A stretch of DNA of 64,000 nt. Origin: an uncultured Lachnospiraceae bacterium. GTDB taxonomy: Bacteria; Bacillota; Clostridia; Lachnospirales; Lachnospiraceae. Position numbers and translations under genes: made by a program. This document shows, in pieces, positions 44,953 through 53,457 of the stretch; the first letter of the stretch is position 1, and the number at the start of each line of letters is the position of its first letter. A model generated the notes under the pieces. That model worked only from the letters and a program-made list of their open reading frames with translations. It did no database searches and was not told where the DNA came from. The stretch is from assembly GCA_900551235.1 (NCBI GenBank), contig URUU01000006.1, positions 1 through 64,000 of the forward strand. Direction: 5' to 3'.

Positions 44953-45462
44953 TTAACCGATGTAGAGACTGCGACCAATTGCCGTACCTCTTTCAGTTCT
45001 TCCGTTCTTTGTTGCACTGTGGTACGAAACCACCCGGTAATAATACCCTTTCTTGACACGGATGGTATCACTTACTGTAGCTACGCTTACATTTTTTGCC
45101 GTTTTGCTTCTGGCTGTCACATACTGCCAGGTCGAACCCTCCAGCCTCTGCAGGTTTACCTCCACTTCAACAGAATCACACTTTACATAACAATTCGTAG
45201 TAGCACTAACATGCGCTGATGTTGAGCTTTTTTTCGAAATTGCCGCATTGCCCATCGCATAGTAATCACCAATCGGTGCCACTTCAGAAGTTGGATCATC
45301 AAAATTCCATTTGAACAGTTCTGTCACTTCCGTACTGTCATCATTGCTAACAACAGAGCTGTTAATCACCGGAGCATTTGCCGGCTGTGCTGCATATGCA
45401 CCCAATGGCATCACCAGCATACAGGCAGATACTGCCAGCATGGTCTTTAATGTTTTCCTCAT
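44953..45462 (-). CDS. Secreted DUF6147 family protein
   Basis: The 169-residue protein has a clear signal peptide (residues 1-24, ending AYA-AQ). Its secreted part of about 140 residues matches the DUF6147 family, common in Lachnospiraceae: IGDYYAMGNAAISKKSST, NCYVKCDSVEVEVNL and RVKKGYYYRVVSYHS. A beta-sandwich is likely. Function is unknown. The AGGAGG site is strong. It is the only gene in its unit. Confidence 0.82.
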   Translation of the reverse strand: MRKTLKTMLAVSACMLVMPLGAYAAQPANAPVINSSVVSNDDSTEVTELFKWNFDDPTSEVAPIGDYYAMGNAAISKKSSTSAHVSATTNCYVKCDSVEVEVNLQRLEGSTWQYVTARSKTAKNVSVATVSDTIRVKKGYYYRVVSYHSATKNGRTERGTAIGRSLYIG

Positions 45463-45536
45463 ATCTTTTCTCCTCCTTTGTCTTCATTTTTTACATTACA
45501 CTATAATAAACGTTTCAGAAAGAAAAAAGTGACGCG

Positions 45537-46457
45537 TTAAAACATAATTTTTTCAATTATTTGATCAAATTCCTCTTTTTCCATCTTTCCCATCAGCAAA
45601 TAGTAGGTATCATTGTAGTTAAATTCCGCTTTATAATAATTTTCATCTTTATTTCCTTTCAGATTTTGCACCGGAATATTAAGTCCCAGATACCGGTCAA
45701 ACACCCTATATGCTTTTAATACTTCTCCGTCTACATCCAACATTTCCTGTTCACTTGCAGACTCTTTACTCATATAAATGAAAAACTGATATCCATTTTC
45801 ACTGCTATAAATGGTCTCTGCATTTCGCACTTCTTCATTTATTATACTTTCCTCATATACCCATGTTGAAGGTCTATATATAAAACTAGGTACATCTATC
45901 CCAGTCTCCTCTTTTATCTTCTGCCTGTCATTTTCTTCTCTTCCCTGCAAAGCCTTATCATCAGTTTTGTCAATAAATACTCGTTGTCCTCCACTCGTAA
46001 ATCTTCCCAATATGTTTATCACATACTCCCGATTTGCTTTTACTCCAAAACCTGCCATCAGCATCCCGACAACTACCACAATCCCTGCCGTACGACGCAT
46101 AATGACTTTTCGTTTCTTTTTCCATCTCTGCTCAATCTTTGCCAGCCTTCGTCCCCTCTTCAGTGCTAACTGATCCTCTTCCGGCAACAGGTCATAGATT
46201 TCTTTCTTGGTTTCTTTCTGATAGTCCTCGTCGTCCCATTTCCCTTCTTTCTGAAGCTGCCCTATGATCTTCCCCAGTAATTCCGGTGCATCTTCTTTCA
46301 CATCATCCAGTTTTTCATCACTTTCCAGTTCTCTTGCGATTCTATTTCCCTCTTTTATAAAATCACTCCGAAAGCGAACAGCAAATTCCGATTCTTGCCG
46401 TTTTTCCCGATCCTGGCAGGAATTGATATTTGTGATTTTCCCCTTACTCTTTTTCAT
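45537..46457 (-). CDS. Membrane protein, probable anti-sigma partner with extracellular domain
   Basis: The 306-residue protein starts at 46457 with GAGAGG upstream; an earlier in-frame start at 46595 would overlap murG. It has a charged cytoplasmic region of about 125 residues, one membrane helix (about 124-140), and an extracellular C-terminal domain ending YYKAEFNYNDTYYLLMG, which resembles DUF4367-type anti-sigma partners. The probable sigma factor gene (47668-48189) is on the same strand but separated by murG on the opposite strand. Anti-sigma function is inferred from topology and context. Confidence 0.68.
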   Translation of the reverse strand: MKKSKGKITNINSCQDREKRQESEFAVRFRSDFIKEGNRIARELESDEKLDDVKEDAPELLGKIIGQLQKEGKWDDEDYQKETKKEIYDLLPEEDQLALKRGRRLAKIEQRWKKKRKVIMRRTAGIVVVVGMLMAGFGVKANREYVINILGRFTSGGQRVFIDKTDDKALQGREENDRQKIKEETGIDVPSFIYRPSTWVYEESIINEEVRNAETIYSSENGYQFFIYMSKESASEQEMLDVDGEVLKAYRVFDRYLGLNIPVQNLKGNKDENYYKAEFNYNDTYYLLMGKMEKEEFDQIIEKIMF

Positions 46458-46597
46458 AATTCCTCTCGTCCCTTCTTGACTTTTTCTAATAACCGTATAA
46501 TATGATAGATGTATTAACTTTAGTATGTTCCCTTTAAAACAGAGCATTCTTATCTGCTTTAAAGGCAAAATACCAAAACAAAACAGGGAGGACAACC

Positions 46598-47671
46598 ATG
46601 AAACGCATTATTTTAACTGGCGGCGGTACTGCCGGTCATGTCACACCGAATATCGCACTGCTTCCAAAGCTGCGAGAACTGGATTACGATATTCATTATA
46701 TAGGTTCCTATGAAGGAATTGAAAAGAAACTCATCGAAGATGCCAATGTACCTTATTATGGAATTGCATCCGGAAAGCTGCGTCGTTATTTTGATCCAAA
46801 AAACTTTTCCGACCCGTTTCGTGTACTGCAAGGCTATGGTCAGGCACGCAAACTTCTCAAAAAACTGAAACCGGACGTTATTTTTTCAAAAGGCGGATTT
46901 GTAGCGGTTCCGGTTGTATTGGCCGCAAAACACCTGCATATCCCGGTTATTATCCATGAATCCGATATGACTCCCGGACTTGCAAACAAGATTTCTCTTC
47001 CGGCCGCAACCAGGGTATGCTGCAACTTTCCGGAAACTATGCGCTTTGTTCCAGAAGGCAAAGCCGTACTGACCGGCTCTCCTATCCGTGAAGAGCTGCT
47101 GCACGGAAACAAGCTGGCTGCTTTAAGTCTCTGTGGGTTTACAGCAAACAAACCTGTCATTCTTGTAATTGGAGGAAGCCAGGGTTCTGTCGTTGTTAAT
47201 GACGCTATTCGTGGTATCCTGCCGGAACTTTTAAAAACCTATCAGGTCATTCACCTCTGTGGTAAAGGAAAATTAGATTCAACAAAAACAGATATGGAAG
47301 GCTACATCCAATTTGAATATGTAAAAAAAGAACTTGCTGATTTATTTGCTCTTGCAGATATTTGTATCTCCAGAGCCGGTGCAAATGCCATCTGCGAACT
47401 ACTGGCTCTCAGAAAACCTAATCTTCTGATTCCTCTTTCTGCAAATGCCAGCCGCGGTGACCAGATTCTCAACGCAGAATCTTTTGAAAACCAGGGTTTC
47501 AGTGAAGTTCTTACGGAAGAAAATCTGGCACCGACTATTATGCTGCCAATCATAAACAAACTGTACGAAAAACGTGCCGACTATGTTGCAGCTATGGAAA
47601 AAAGTGGTCAGAGCGATGCCATTTCAAAGATTATCTCTCTGATCGAAGATGTGACTTCTCAAAAACATTAA
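46598..47671 (+). CDS. murG: UDP-GlcNAc--lipid I GlcNAc transferase
   Basis: The 357-residue glycosyltransferase family 28 enzyme has the N-terminal LTGGGTAGHVTPNIAL, HESDMTPGLANKIS, the donor-site IGGSQGSVVVND, and the second-domain SRAGANAICEL. MurG converts lipid I to lipid II in peptidoglycan synthesis. It stands alone here rather than inside a cell-wall cluster, which may mean a second copy exists elsewhere. The AGGGAGG site lies about nine bases upstream. It is on the plus strand between the two halves of a sigma/anti-sigma pair. Confidence 0.95.
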   Translation: MKRIILTGGGTAGHVTPNIALLPKLRELDYDIHYIGSYEGIEKKLIEDANVPYYGIASGKLRRYFDPKNFSDPFRVLQGYGQARKLLKKLKPDVIFSKGGFVAVPVVLAAKHLHIPVIIHESDMTPGLANKISLPAATRVCCNFPETMRFVPEGKAVLTGSPIREELLHGNKLAALSLCGFTANKPVILVIGGSQGSVVVNDAIRGILPELLKTYQVIHLCGKGKLDSTKTDMEGYIQFEYVKKELADLFALADICISRAGANAICELLALRKPNLLIPLSANASRGDQILNAESFENQGFSEVLTEENLAPTIMLPIINKLYEKRADYVAAMEKSGQSDAISKIISLIEDVTSQKH

Positions 47672-48189
47672 AGTTCCCGATACTCTTCCCCATATTTTTT
47701 GCGAAGATGCCTTCTGGCTCTATATAATTTTGCCCGAAGCACTTCAACCGTCAGGTTGAGGTGCTTTGCGGCTTCTTCGTAACTCATCTGTAAAATACAA
47801 ATATCCATGATCACATCATACCATTCTCGATGCTCTGCATACAATTCCTCTAAAATACGTTCTGTGAAACTGATATGAGATAATTTGCTGACAACGCATT
47901 CTGCGTTATCCTCATATATCAGCATCACTTCTTCCATTGGCTCAGAACTATATACGCTTTTTCTTATATTCTGCTTTCGATAATAATCGTATGTCATGTT
48001 CTTCGCAGTCAATAACAACCACGGTTTTATCAAATCATCATCAATCATGTTCATACGTTCAAAATAATATAAGAACACTTGCTGACATACCTCTTCTGCC
48101 AACATCTCATTACCGGTTCGACTAATCACCATTTTTCGCACAAGTTTGTTGTATTTATGAAAGACTTTTATGAATTTTTGTTCGTTCAT
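47668..48189 (-). CDS. ECF-type RNA polymerase sigma factor
   Basis: The 173-residue protein shows sigma region 2 (VCQQVFLYYFERMNMID) and region 4 (MSYEEAAKHLNLTVEVLRAKLYR). The start at 48189 follows GGGAGAAGAG; an upstream in-frame ATG at 48219 would overlap the HIT gene. It converges on murG with a four-base overlap. The next minus-strand gene, after murG, encodes its probable membrane-bound anti-sigma partner. Confidence 0.88.
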   Translation of the reverse strand: MNEQKFIKVFHKYNKLVRKMVISRTGNEMLAEEVCQQVFLYYFERMNMIDDDLIKPWLLLTAKNMTYDYYRKQNIRKSVYSSEPMEEVMLIYEDNAECVVSKLSHISFTERILEELYAEHREWYDVIMDICILQMSYEEAAKHLNLTVEVLRAKLYRARRHLRKKYGEEYREL

Positions 48190-48219
48190 GTTACTCTTCT
48201 CCCTGTCGACAGCCGGCAC

Positions 48220-48633
48220 TTATGCTTGCTTCCATTTTTGCAGAATTTCTTCTCTTGCTTCGTCTGTAAGTGTTCCTGGTTTCCATGAAACTCCTGCTCC
48301 GTCTTTGTCATAACGTGGGATCAGATGGATGTGAAAATGAAATACTGTCTGTCCGGCAGTTGTTCCATTATTCTGTACAATATTAAAACCATCACAATCA
48401 AAAACTTTTTTCATCTTTGTTGCCATCTTCTGTGCAAGTACAAAGGCTTTCGCTTCGATATCTTCCGGGATTTCAAAAAGATTGGCGAAATGATTCTTCG
48501 GCAGAATCAACGCATGTCCCTTTGTTGCCGGTCCCAAATCCAGAATTACACAAAAATCTTCGTCCTCATACAGCGTAGCTGATGGTATTTCACCATTTGC
48601 AATTTTACAAAAAATACAGTTACCATCTCTCAT
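48220..48633 (-). CDS. HIT family nucleotide hydrolase/transferase
   Basis: The 137-residue protein begins CIFCKIANGEIPSATLYED and carries the histidine triad FHFHIHLIPRY. HIT proteins of this branch hydrolyse nucleoside phosphoramidates or dinucleoside polyphosphates. The start at 48633 follows GGAAGGGGAAATG. It is the first gene on the minus strand here, upstream of the sigma factor by about 30 bases, so they may be cotranscribed. Confidence 0.94.
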   Translation of the reverse strand: MRDGNCIFCKIANGEIPSATLYEDEDFCVILDLGPATKGHALILPKNHFANLFEIPEDIEAKAFVLAQKMATKMKKVFDCDGFNIVQNNGTTAGQTVFHFHIHLIPRYDKDGAGVSWKPGTLTDEAREEILQKWKQA

Positions 48634-48816
48634 AAGTCATTTCCCCTTCCTTTTGGTTATCATCGATAAAGCAATATTTCCCTTGTTTATGCTCTGTTTT
48701 TTGTCTGCTTTATCTGTATCTTATATGTTAATGCTTTTCTTTTTCAATTTCAATACACTTTCGCAATTTTTCGTATTTTTTGTCTATTTTCAACAAAAAC
48801 TAATTATTTATGCATA

Positions 48817-48836
48817 TTTTGTCGAATTTTGTCGAA
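48817..48836. promoter_or_regulatory. Two tandem perfect Spo0A boxes
   Basis: The decamer TTTTGTCGAA occurs twice, head to tail without a gap (48817-48826 and 48827-48836), about 72 bases ahead of the orphan kinase start. It contains the Spo0A box core TGTCGAA known from Bacillus and Clostridia. A perfect tandem pair is unlikely by chance. It suggests Spo0A control of the kinase gene, or of a promoter in either direction. Confidence 0.7.
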
Positions 48837-48907
48837 GATATATGTTTGCCTTTTCTCTTTTTCAATGCTACACTGTTTCCAGTATTTGGAAATCTGGAGG
48901 CAAAATT

Positions 48908-49600
48908 ATGACAGAGTTTTCTTCTCTTGAACAACAATTAAATGACTGCCGGTTTGCTCTTTCAAAAGTTTCACACGAAATACGTAATCCGGTTACACTG
49001 ATAAACAGCTATCTTCAGCTACTGGAAAAATCACATCCGGCACTGAAACAGGACAGTCTGTGGTCTAATCTTACCGAAGAAATGTCCTTTCTTCGTCATC
49101 TTTTAGATGATCTTTCCTGCTATAACAACTCCTGCCGCTGTCAGTTTTCCAGTACAGAAATGACTCCATGGCTTTTAAAATTATCAGAATCTGCCTGTCT
49201 GATTTTTCCGGATACTCCGGTTTCCTGCCATGTTTCTATCCCTGAAAATCTCCCGTGTCTGAAAATTGACACTTTAAAGCTCAATCAGGCATTGATCAAT
49301 CTGCTGCGCAATGCTTTTGAGTCAGCTCTGCACGAAATTACTTTTTCTGCTGTCCAAAAAGACCGGGAGCTGCAGATTGACATCATAAATGATGGCCCTC
49401 CTGTTGATTTTTCTCAGTTAAATGAACTGTTTAAACCCTTTGTTACCACAAAAGAAAATGGCACAGGTCTCGGATTGCCGATTGCAAAGGGAATCATAGA
49501 AGCTCATGGCGGTACACTCGCTTTTCTTTCCCCCTCAGAAGATGAACGTTCTAATCGTAAGTCAGATACTCATCTTCAGATTGTTTTACCCCTATGCTGA
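48908..49600 (+). CDS. Orphan soluble histidine kinase
   Basis: The 230-residue kinase starts at 48908 behind GGAGG; longer frames upstream encode hydrophobic runs without a ribosome binding site. It has an H-box at once (His23 in KVSHEIRNPVTLINSYLQL), a dimerisation helix, then a HATPase domain with NLLRNAFESA, NDGPPVDFS and TGLGLPIAKGIIEAHGG. It has no membrane, PAS or HAMP domain and no response regulator nearby. Such orphan kinases feed phosphate to Spo0A in sporulating Clostridia; tandem Spo0A boxes upstream support a feedback role. Direct phosphotransfer is inferred. Confidence 0.9.
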   Translation: MTEFSSLEQQLNDCRFALSKVSHEIRNPVTLINSYLQLLEKSHPALKQDSLWSNLTEEMSFLRHLLDDLSCYNNSCRCQFSSTEMTPWLLKLSESACLIFPDTPVSCHVSIPENLPCLKIDTLKLNQALINLLRNAFESALHEITFSAVQKDRELQIDIINDGPPVDFSQLNELFKPFVTTKENGTGLGLPIAKGIIEAHGGTLAFLSPSEDERSNRKSDTHLQIVLPLC

Positions 49601-50180
49601 GAATCATGCATAACAGAAAACCAAAAACCAGTCCACCTATATGTGCTGCATTGTCAACACCGATGCTGGTATAACCCTGGAAAACAGACAGCACGATCAT
49701 AAGCACAAACTTTCTTCCGGAAATATCATCTAATCTTCCTTTGTTTTTTATGATCAGCCATAAAATTGCACCGATCACAGCGAAGATTGCACCCGACGCA
49801 CCTGCTGAAACCGGGTAGTCTGTTCTTTTTAAATCCATATATACCGACAAACAGTTGCCGGCGATTCCACCACCAAAGTAAATCAGAATATACCTCAGCT
49901 TTCCGAGTTTCTTTTCCAGAACATCTCCCATAAAAATCAGAACCAACATATTATTAAACAGATGCTCCAGTCCAAAGTGAAGAAACATACTGGTAATCAG
50001 AAGATAGTACTTTCCTTCCTGCACAATATACGGTGTATAACTTGCCCCATGTCTTACCATAAAATCTGCATTTTCCGTATCTCCCATAAAACTTAAAATC
50101 AGAAACACTGCAATATTTATGATAACAATCGTAAGATTTACCACAGAGCGTGATTTTAAAAAATCTTTTATTTCATCCAT
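49551..50180 (-). CDS. Rhomboid family intramembrane serine protease
   Basis: The 209-residue membrane protein has six helices and the rhomboid motifs: the first-loop SMFLHFGLEHLFNNML segment, the catalytic Ser in GASGAIFAV at about 128-136, and the His in NAAHIGGLVFG at about 180-190. It cleaves membrane proteins within the bilayer. It overlaps the convergent kinase gene by 50 bases. It lies at the end of the Tad pilus operon, about 83 bases from the FHA gene, and may process pilus or other surface proteins. Confidence 0.94.
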   Translation of the reverse strand: MDEIKDFLKSRSVVNLTIVIINIAVFLILSFMGDTENADFMVRHGASYTPYIVQEGKYYLLITSMFLHFGLEHLFNNMLVLIFMGDVLEKKLGKLRYILIYFGGGIAGNCLSVYMDLKRTDYPVSAGASGAIFAVIGAILWLIIKNKGRLDDISGRKFVLMIVLSVFQGYTSIGVDNAAHIGGLVFGFLLCMILSIGVKQSEDEYLTYD

Positions 50181-50263
50181 GCTGCATCCTCCTGTTGTAT
50201 TTACTTGCTGTTTACTTTTCCTGCAAGTATACTACAGGAAGACTTTTGCCCGCAACCGGATAT

Positions 50264-51607
50264 TTATACAGGATTGACTGACATCTGAAAAATATATTCC
50301 ACATTAGCAAAAGATACGTGATCACCCTGCTGCAATTTTACTTTTTCTGTACCGATCAGTTTTCTTCCATTTATATAAGTTCCATTTGTAGAATCTAAAT
50401 CTATTATATAATATTCACCTTCTTCTTTTTGGATCCTTGCATGCACACGGCTGATCACATCCTGTGCAATACAAACATCCGCCTGACGTTCTTCCTTTCC
50501 AATTCTGGTTTCATCCTTATAAAGCAGAATATTTATATTTTCCTCCGGTTTCAGACTGACCAGCATCGCCATGTGTGTATTTTCCCCTTCACGAAGTACA
50601 CACGTTCCCATGTCCTCTGAAAAATCATCAAATTTTTGTTTCTTTCGAAAAAGATTTGATGGCAGGTCTTCTTTTTTCCATGTAATCCTGTATGCTAAAA
50701 TTCCAAGTATCAGAAACCAGATTCCTCCTGCCTGAATCAGGCTGATCCATCTTTGCCGCAACAAAATACCGGTGACGATAAATGCTGCACTCAAGCATAC
50801 TGTATACCAGATAATCCTTTTCGAAAACTGTATATGCTTTTGTTTATGTACTTTTTTCTTCTTTTTCCTGCCTCTGTCCTCTCCCTGGATTTCTTCTTGA
50901 ATCTCCCACGGTATCTCTTTCGGTATTTCTTTCGGTATTTCTTTTAAAATTTCTTTTTGGATTGTTTCAGCAGCTGCTTCTTCACAAAATGAATCTTTTT
51001 CTAATTTTTCCTGAATTCTTTCTTCTGTCTTTCCTTTTGTTCCTTCGACTTTTGGCTGTTCTTTTTCTATCTGATATGCCATTTGTAAAATCTCGGAAAT
51101 CCGATAATTTTCTTCGGATGCTTTGCTATAGATTTCGTATCCCAGACGTACTGCCTGCTCATCACTGTGATCCAGCCTCTTTAAAATATATTCTGCCAGC
51201 ACCCGAAAATTATCCGTAACATTTCCCTGATAAGAGGGAAGATAACACATATTCCATGTTCTGGTCTGCAGGTCAAAAAACAGATATTCCGGCTCAAATA
51301 AAAGCTGATTTTCGTCCAGAAGATAGCGATCTGCATGTTCCAGTGCCTTCTTTATATCATACAAAATATCTGTAATGTCTTCCCTGTTTAACAGTGTTTT
51401 TTCAAATTTTCGAAACATTGGCTGCATTCCTGTAATTTCATAAAAGAATACCGCTTTTCCATCCATCATGCGTTTGTTGCATTTCAAAATATGTGGTATC
51501 TGATTCCCTATGATCATTCTTACCTGATATTCTTCTCCTGTCACCATCCCTGGTGCATCCAAAACCATATAATTATGATCCTTGTCCCTTCGATAAGAAA
51601 CATCCAT
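50264..51607 (-). CDS. DUF6382 and FHA domain protein, Tad-associated
   Basis: The 447-residue protein has an N-terminal DUF6382-like region (residues 1-190), an acidic linker with repeated KEIPKEIPWEI units, two membrane helices (about 270-310), and a C-terminal FHA domain with RIGKEERQADVCI and VISRVHARIQKEEGEYYI. FHA domains bind phosphothreonine peptides, implying partners controlled by a Ser/Thr kinase. It is found at the end of Tad pilus loci in Firmicutes. It directly follows the TadE-type gene. Its role in pilus assembly or regulation is inferred. Confidence 0.85.
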   Translation of the reverse strand: MDVSYRRDKDHNYMVLDAPGMVTGEEYQVRMIIGNQIPHILKCNKRMMDGKAVFFYEITGMQPMFRKFEKTLLNREDITDILYDIKKALEHADRYLLDENQLLFEPEYLFFDLQTRTWNMCYLPSYQGNVTDNFRVLAEYILKRLDHSDEQAVRLGYEIYSKASEENYRISEILQMAYQIEKEQPKVEGTKGKTEERIQEKLEKDSFCEEAAAETIQKEILKEIPKEIPKEIPWEIQEEIQGEDRGRKKKKKVHKQKHIQFSKRIIWYTVCLSAAFIVTGILLRQRWISLIQAGGIWFLILGILAYRITWKKEDLPSNLFRKKQKFDDFSEDMGTCVLREGENTHMAMLVSLKPEENINILLYKDETRIGKEERQADVCIAQDVISRVHARIQKEEGEYYIIDLDSTNGTYINGRKLIGTEKVKLQQGDHVSFANVEYIFQMSVNPV

Positions 51608-51611
51608 GTTT

Positions 51612-52076
51612 TCACCCCTCTGTCAGACGTTTTAAATTTCGATATTTCTGTATTTCTTTTTTTGCATTTTTTCCCGTTATCTTTATATCACACGCTACTG
51701 AAAATCTGTTTTTTGTCAAAAAAGACGCTGTTATACCTGGAAAAGAAAAATTCCCTTTCACCTGCACCTGTGCATAACCGCTCTTTCTCATCACACTTCC
51801 GAAAACACCCTGACTTGCCAGAACTCCCTGCCAGTTTATACTATTTTTTCTTTCTTTATCTACAAGAACCTCAACGGCAGCAGTTCTCGCTTTATTTTCA
51901 ATCCATGCCCTGTCATGCTGATAAAATCCCATATAGATCAAAGCGATCAGAAGCGGCAGGAAAATCATCATCAGCAAGGTGGCCTCCACAGTAAAACTTC
52001 CCTGGCACTTCTTTTCTTTCCTTTTTTGTTTTTGCGACAATATTCTTTTACTTCCTTTCTGACTTCTGTTTTCCAT
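51612..52076 (-). CDS. TadE-family pseudopilin
   Basis: The 154-residue protein has a basic N-terminus and a type III prepilin-like signal in QGSFTVEATLLMMIFLPLL, then a hydrophobic helix and a small extracellular domain. The start at 52076 follows GGGGGC. TadE-like pseudopilins assemble at the base or tip of Flp pili. It lies between a peptidase-like gene and the FHA gene. Processing by a prepilin peptidase at the Gly before Ser-Phe is expected but not proven. Confidence 0.82.
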   Translation of the reverse strand: MENRSQKGSKRILSQKQKRKEKKCQGSFTVEATLLMMIFLPLLIALIYMGFYQHDRAWIENKARTAAVEVLVDKERKNSINWQGVLASQGVFGSVMRKSGYAQVQVKGNFSFPGITASFLTKNRFSVACDIKITGKNAKKEIQKYRNLKRLTEG

Positions 52077-52077
52077 T

Positions 52078-52515
52078 TTAAGCCCCCTTTTGTAATATCC
52101 AGACACAGATATACCCTGCACACAAATATGGCAAAAACGGTACGCCCGTTTTATATGTTCTCTTTTGAAGTACCAGCATAAAAACTGACACAGCAGAGCA
52201 GAAAAACAGTGCGTAAAACAGCATTGCAAATGTTTCTCCCAAACCAAGATAAACTCCGCATACCAGAACAGCCATACCATCGCCGTATCCAACTGCCTGT
52301 CTTGTTGCATAACTGCATGCCATTAAAAACAATCCCGGTAATATTCCACACAGCCTTTCAAAAATCATTTCATTTTCCACAAAAAAGAGCAGAACCATCC
52401 CCATCACTCCAAATACCCGGATACTCCATAATAACACTCTTCTTTCTCGTATATCCCAGTATGCATTGAGCAGCAGAAAAATAGTGACCAGACTGTTTTC
52501 AATCCATTTTTCCAT
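52078..52515 (-). CDS. Second A24-type prepilin peptidase-like protein
   Basis: The 145-residue membrane protein has the first catalytic Asp in NAYWDIRERRV and the second in VGYGDGMAV, which replaces the usual GxGDxK. Helices and length fit the short A24 (TadV-like) peptidases. The start at 52515 follows GGAGG. A full TadV/CpaA-like enzyme is encoded at 59619-60128, so this operon has two copies; the altered second motif suggests specialisation for the TadE-like substrates next to it. Confidence 0.82.
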   Translation of the reverse strand: MEKWIENSLVTIFLLLNAYWDIRERRVLLWSIRVFGVMGMVLLFFVENEMIFERLCGILPGLFLMACSYATRQAVGYGDGMAVLVCGVYLGLGETFAMLFYALFFCSAVSVFMLVLQKRTYKTGVPFLPYLCAGYICVWILQKGA

Positions 52516-52520
52516 AACTT

Positions 52521-53450
52521 TTATCCTCCACATTTTGAACAGGGCCGCAAATGCCCTGTCTCCGTTACCGGTGTTTCTTTTATTGTCCTTTTCAGTCCGC
52601 TGCATGACAGATCCGCATGATAGCGGTTTCCGGTATCTGTAATATATACAGAAGAACCTGTTCCAGATCTGCAGCATGAACATGCATAATATTTTTCACC
52701 ATAACGGTTTCTCTTTGCCGCAGCATCTGATGCCAGGATCTGTTGTATCGAAAGCTTCAGATGCGTACATTGAAGGCTTTTATGATATACACTTCCGTGT
52801 TCTGTCACATAAACTGTTTGCTTTCCTGCCTGACCTGCACCTGCTGCATGTTCTTTTCGAAAATCTCTTCCTGTCCATGCACGCACACATGCTCTTTGTA
52901 AAATCTGTGGACTTCCAAAAGCAAAAAATGGTACTTTGCTCTGTATACGATAAGCAGCTACAAGATCTATTTCCTCTTTTTCCATAAATGTGGAATATCC
53001 CAGATGAAAGTTTTTTAATCCGTTTGCTTCTTTTTGAAGTGCTGCATATGCATATCCACTTGAAATGCCTCCTGCAAGGCTGCTGTTTTTTCCATCTCCA
53101 TTTTCAGAAGCATACGCAAAAACCGCCATCTCCTTTGCTGTTTTACAGAGTGCCTGCTCCATTGCCCCTGTTTTTCCCATAAACGATACAAATCCAAGAA
53201 CCCCAATCATCAAATACAGAAACAATGGCAGAACCAGTGCCGCTTCTATGGTAAGGCTCGCACTTAAGGATGTCCTTTCGGACTTTTTTACATAATACGG
53301 GAAATGGGTATGACGACCGAGAGCCTTTGCCTCCTTTTTGTATAGATTTGAATTTTTAACAATACTCCTGTGCTTTGTTAAAACCGCAGATGGGTTGTTC
53401 GAAAAATTGGATTTTTTTATGTTTACGCGATCTTTTTTCCGAAAGGACAT
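52521..53450 (-). CDS. TadE-like pseudopilin with duplicated Cys/His repeats
   Basis: The 309-residue protein has a long basic N-terminal leader of about 60 residues, a pilin-like signal SLSASLTIEAALVLPLFLYL, a membrane helix and an extracellular domain. The C-terminal third has two related repeats, VYVTEHGSVYHKSLQCTHL ending YACSCC and VYITDTGNRYHADLSCSGL ending PCSKC. Each has the pattern Y-H-x4-C ... C-x-x-C, as in small metal-binding modules. The start at 53450 follows GGAGG. The start codon and residues 1-4 lie inside an inverted repeat whose other arm is at codons 57-63. Confidence 0.83.
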   Translation of the reverse strand: MSFRKKDRVNIKKSNFSNNPSAVLTKHRSIVKNSNLYKKEAKALGRHTHFPYYVKKSERTSLSASLTIEAALVLPLFLYLMIGVLGFVSFMGKTGAMEQALCKTAKEMAVFAYASENGDGKNSSLAGGISSGYAYAALQKEANGLKNFHLGYSTFMEKEEIDLVAAYRIQSKVPFFAFGSPQILQRACVRAWTGRDFRKEHAAGAGQAGKQTVYVTEHGSVYHKSLQCTHLKLSIQQILASDAAAKRNRYGEKYYACSCCRSGTGSSVYITDTGNRYHADLSCSGLKRTIKETPVTETGHLRPCSKCGG

Positions 53451-53457
53451 CCTTAAG
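53263..53457. repeat. 20-bp perfect inverted repeat, candidate intragenic invertible segment
   Basis: CTTAAGGATGTCCTTTCGGA at 53263-53282 is repeated as an exact reverse complement at 53438-53457. They enclose 155 bases. The right arm contains the stop codon of the DUF5702 gene and the start codon of the TadE-like gene; the left arm lies in codons 57-63 of the latter. Inversion would keep the ribosome binding site and the start codon but swap the following codons. See findings. Confidence 0.9.
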
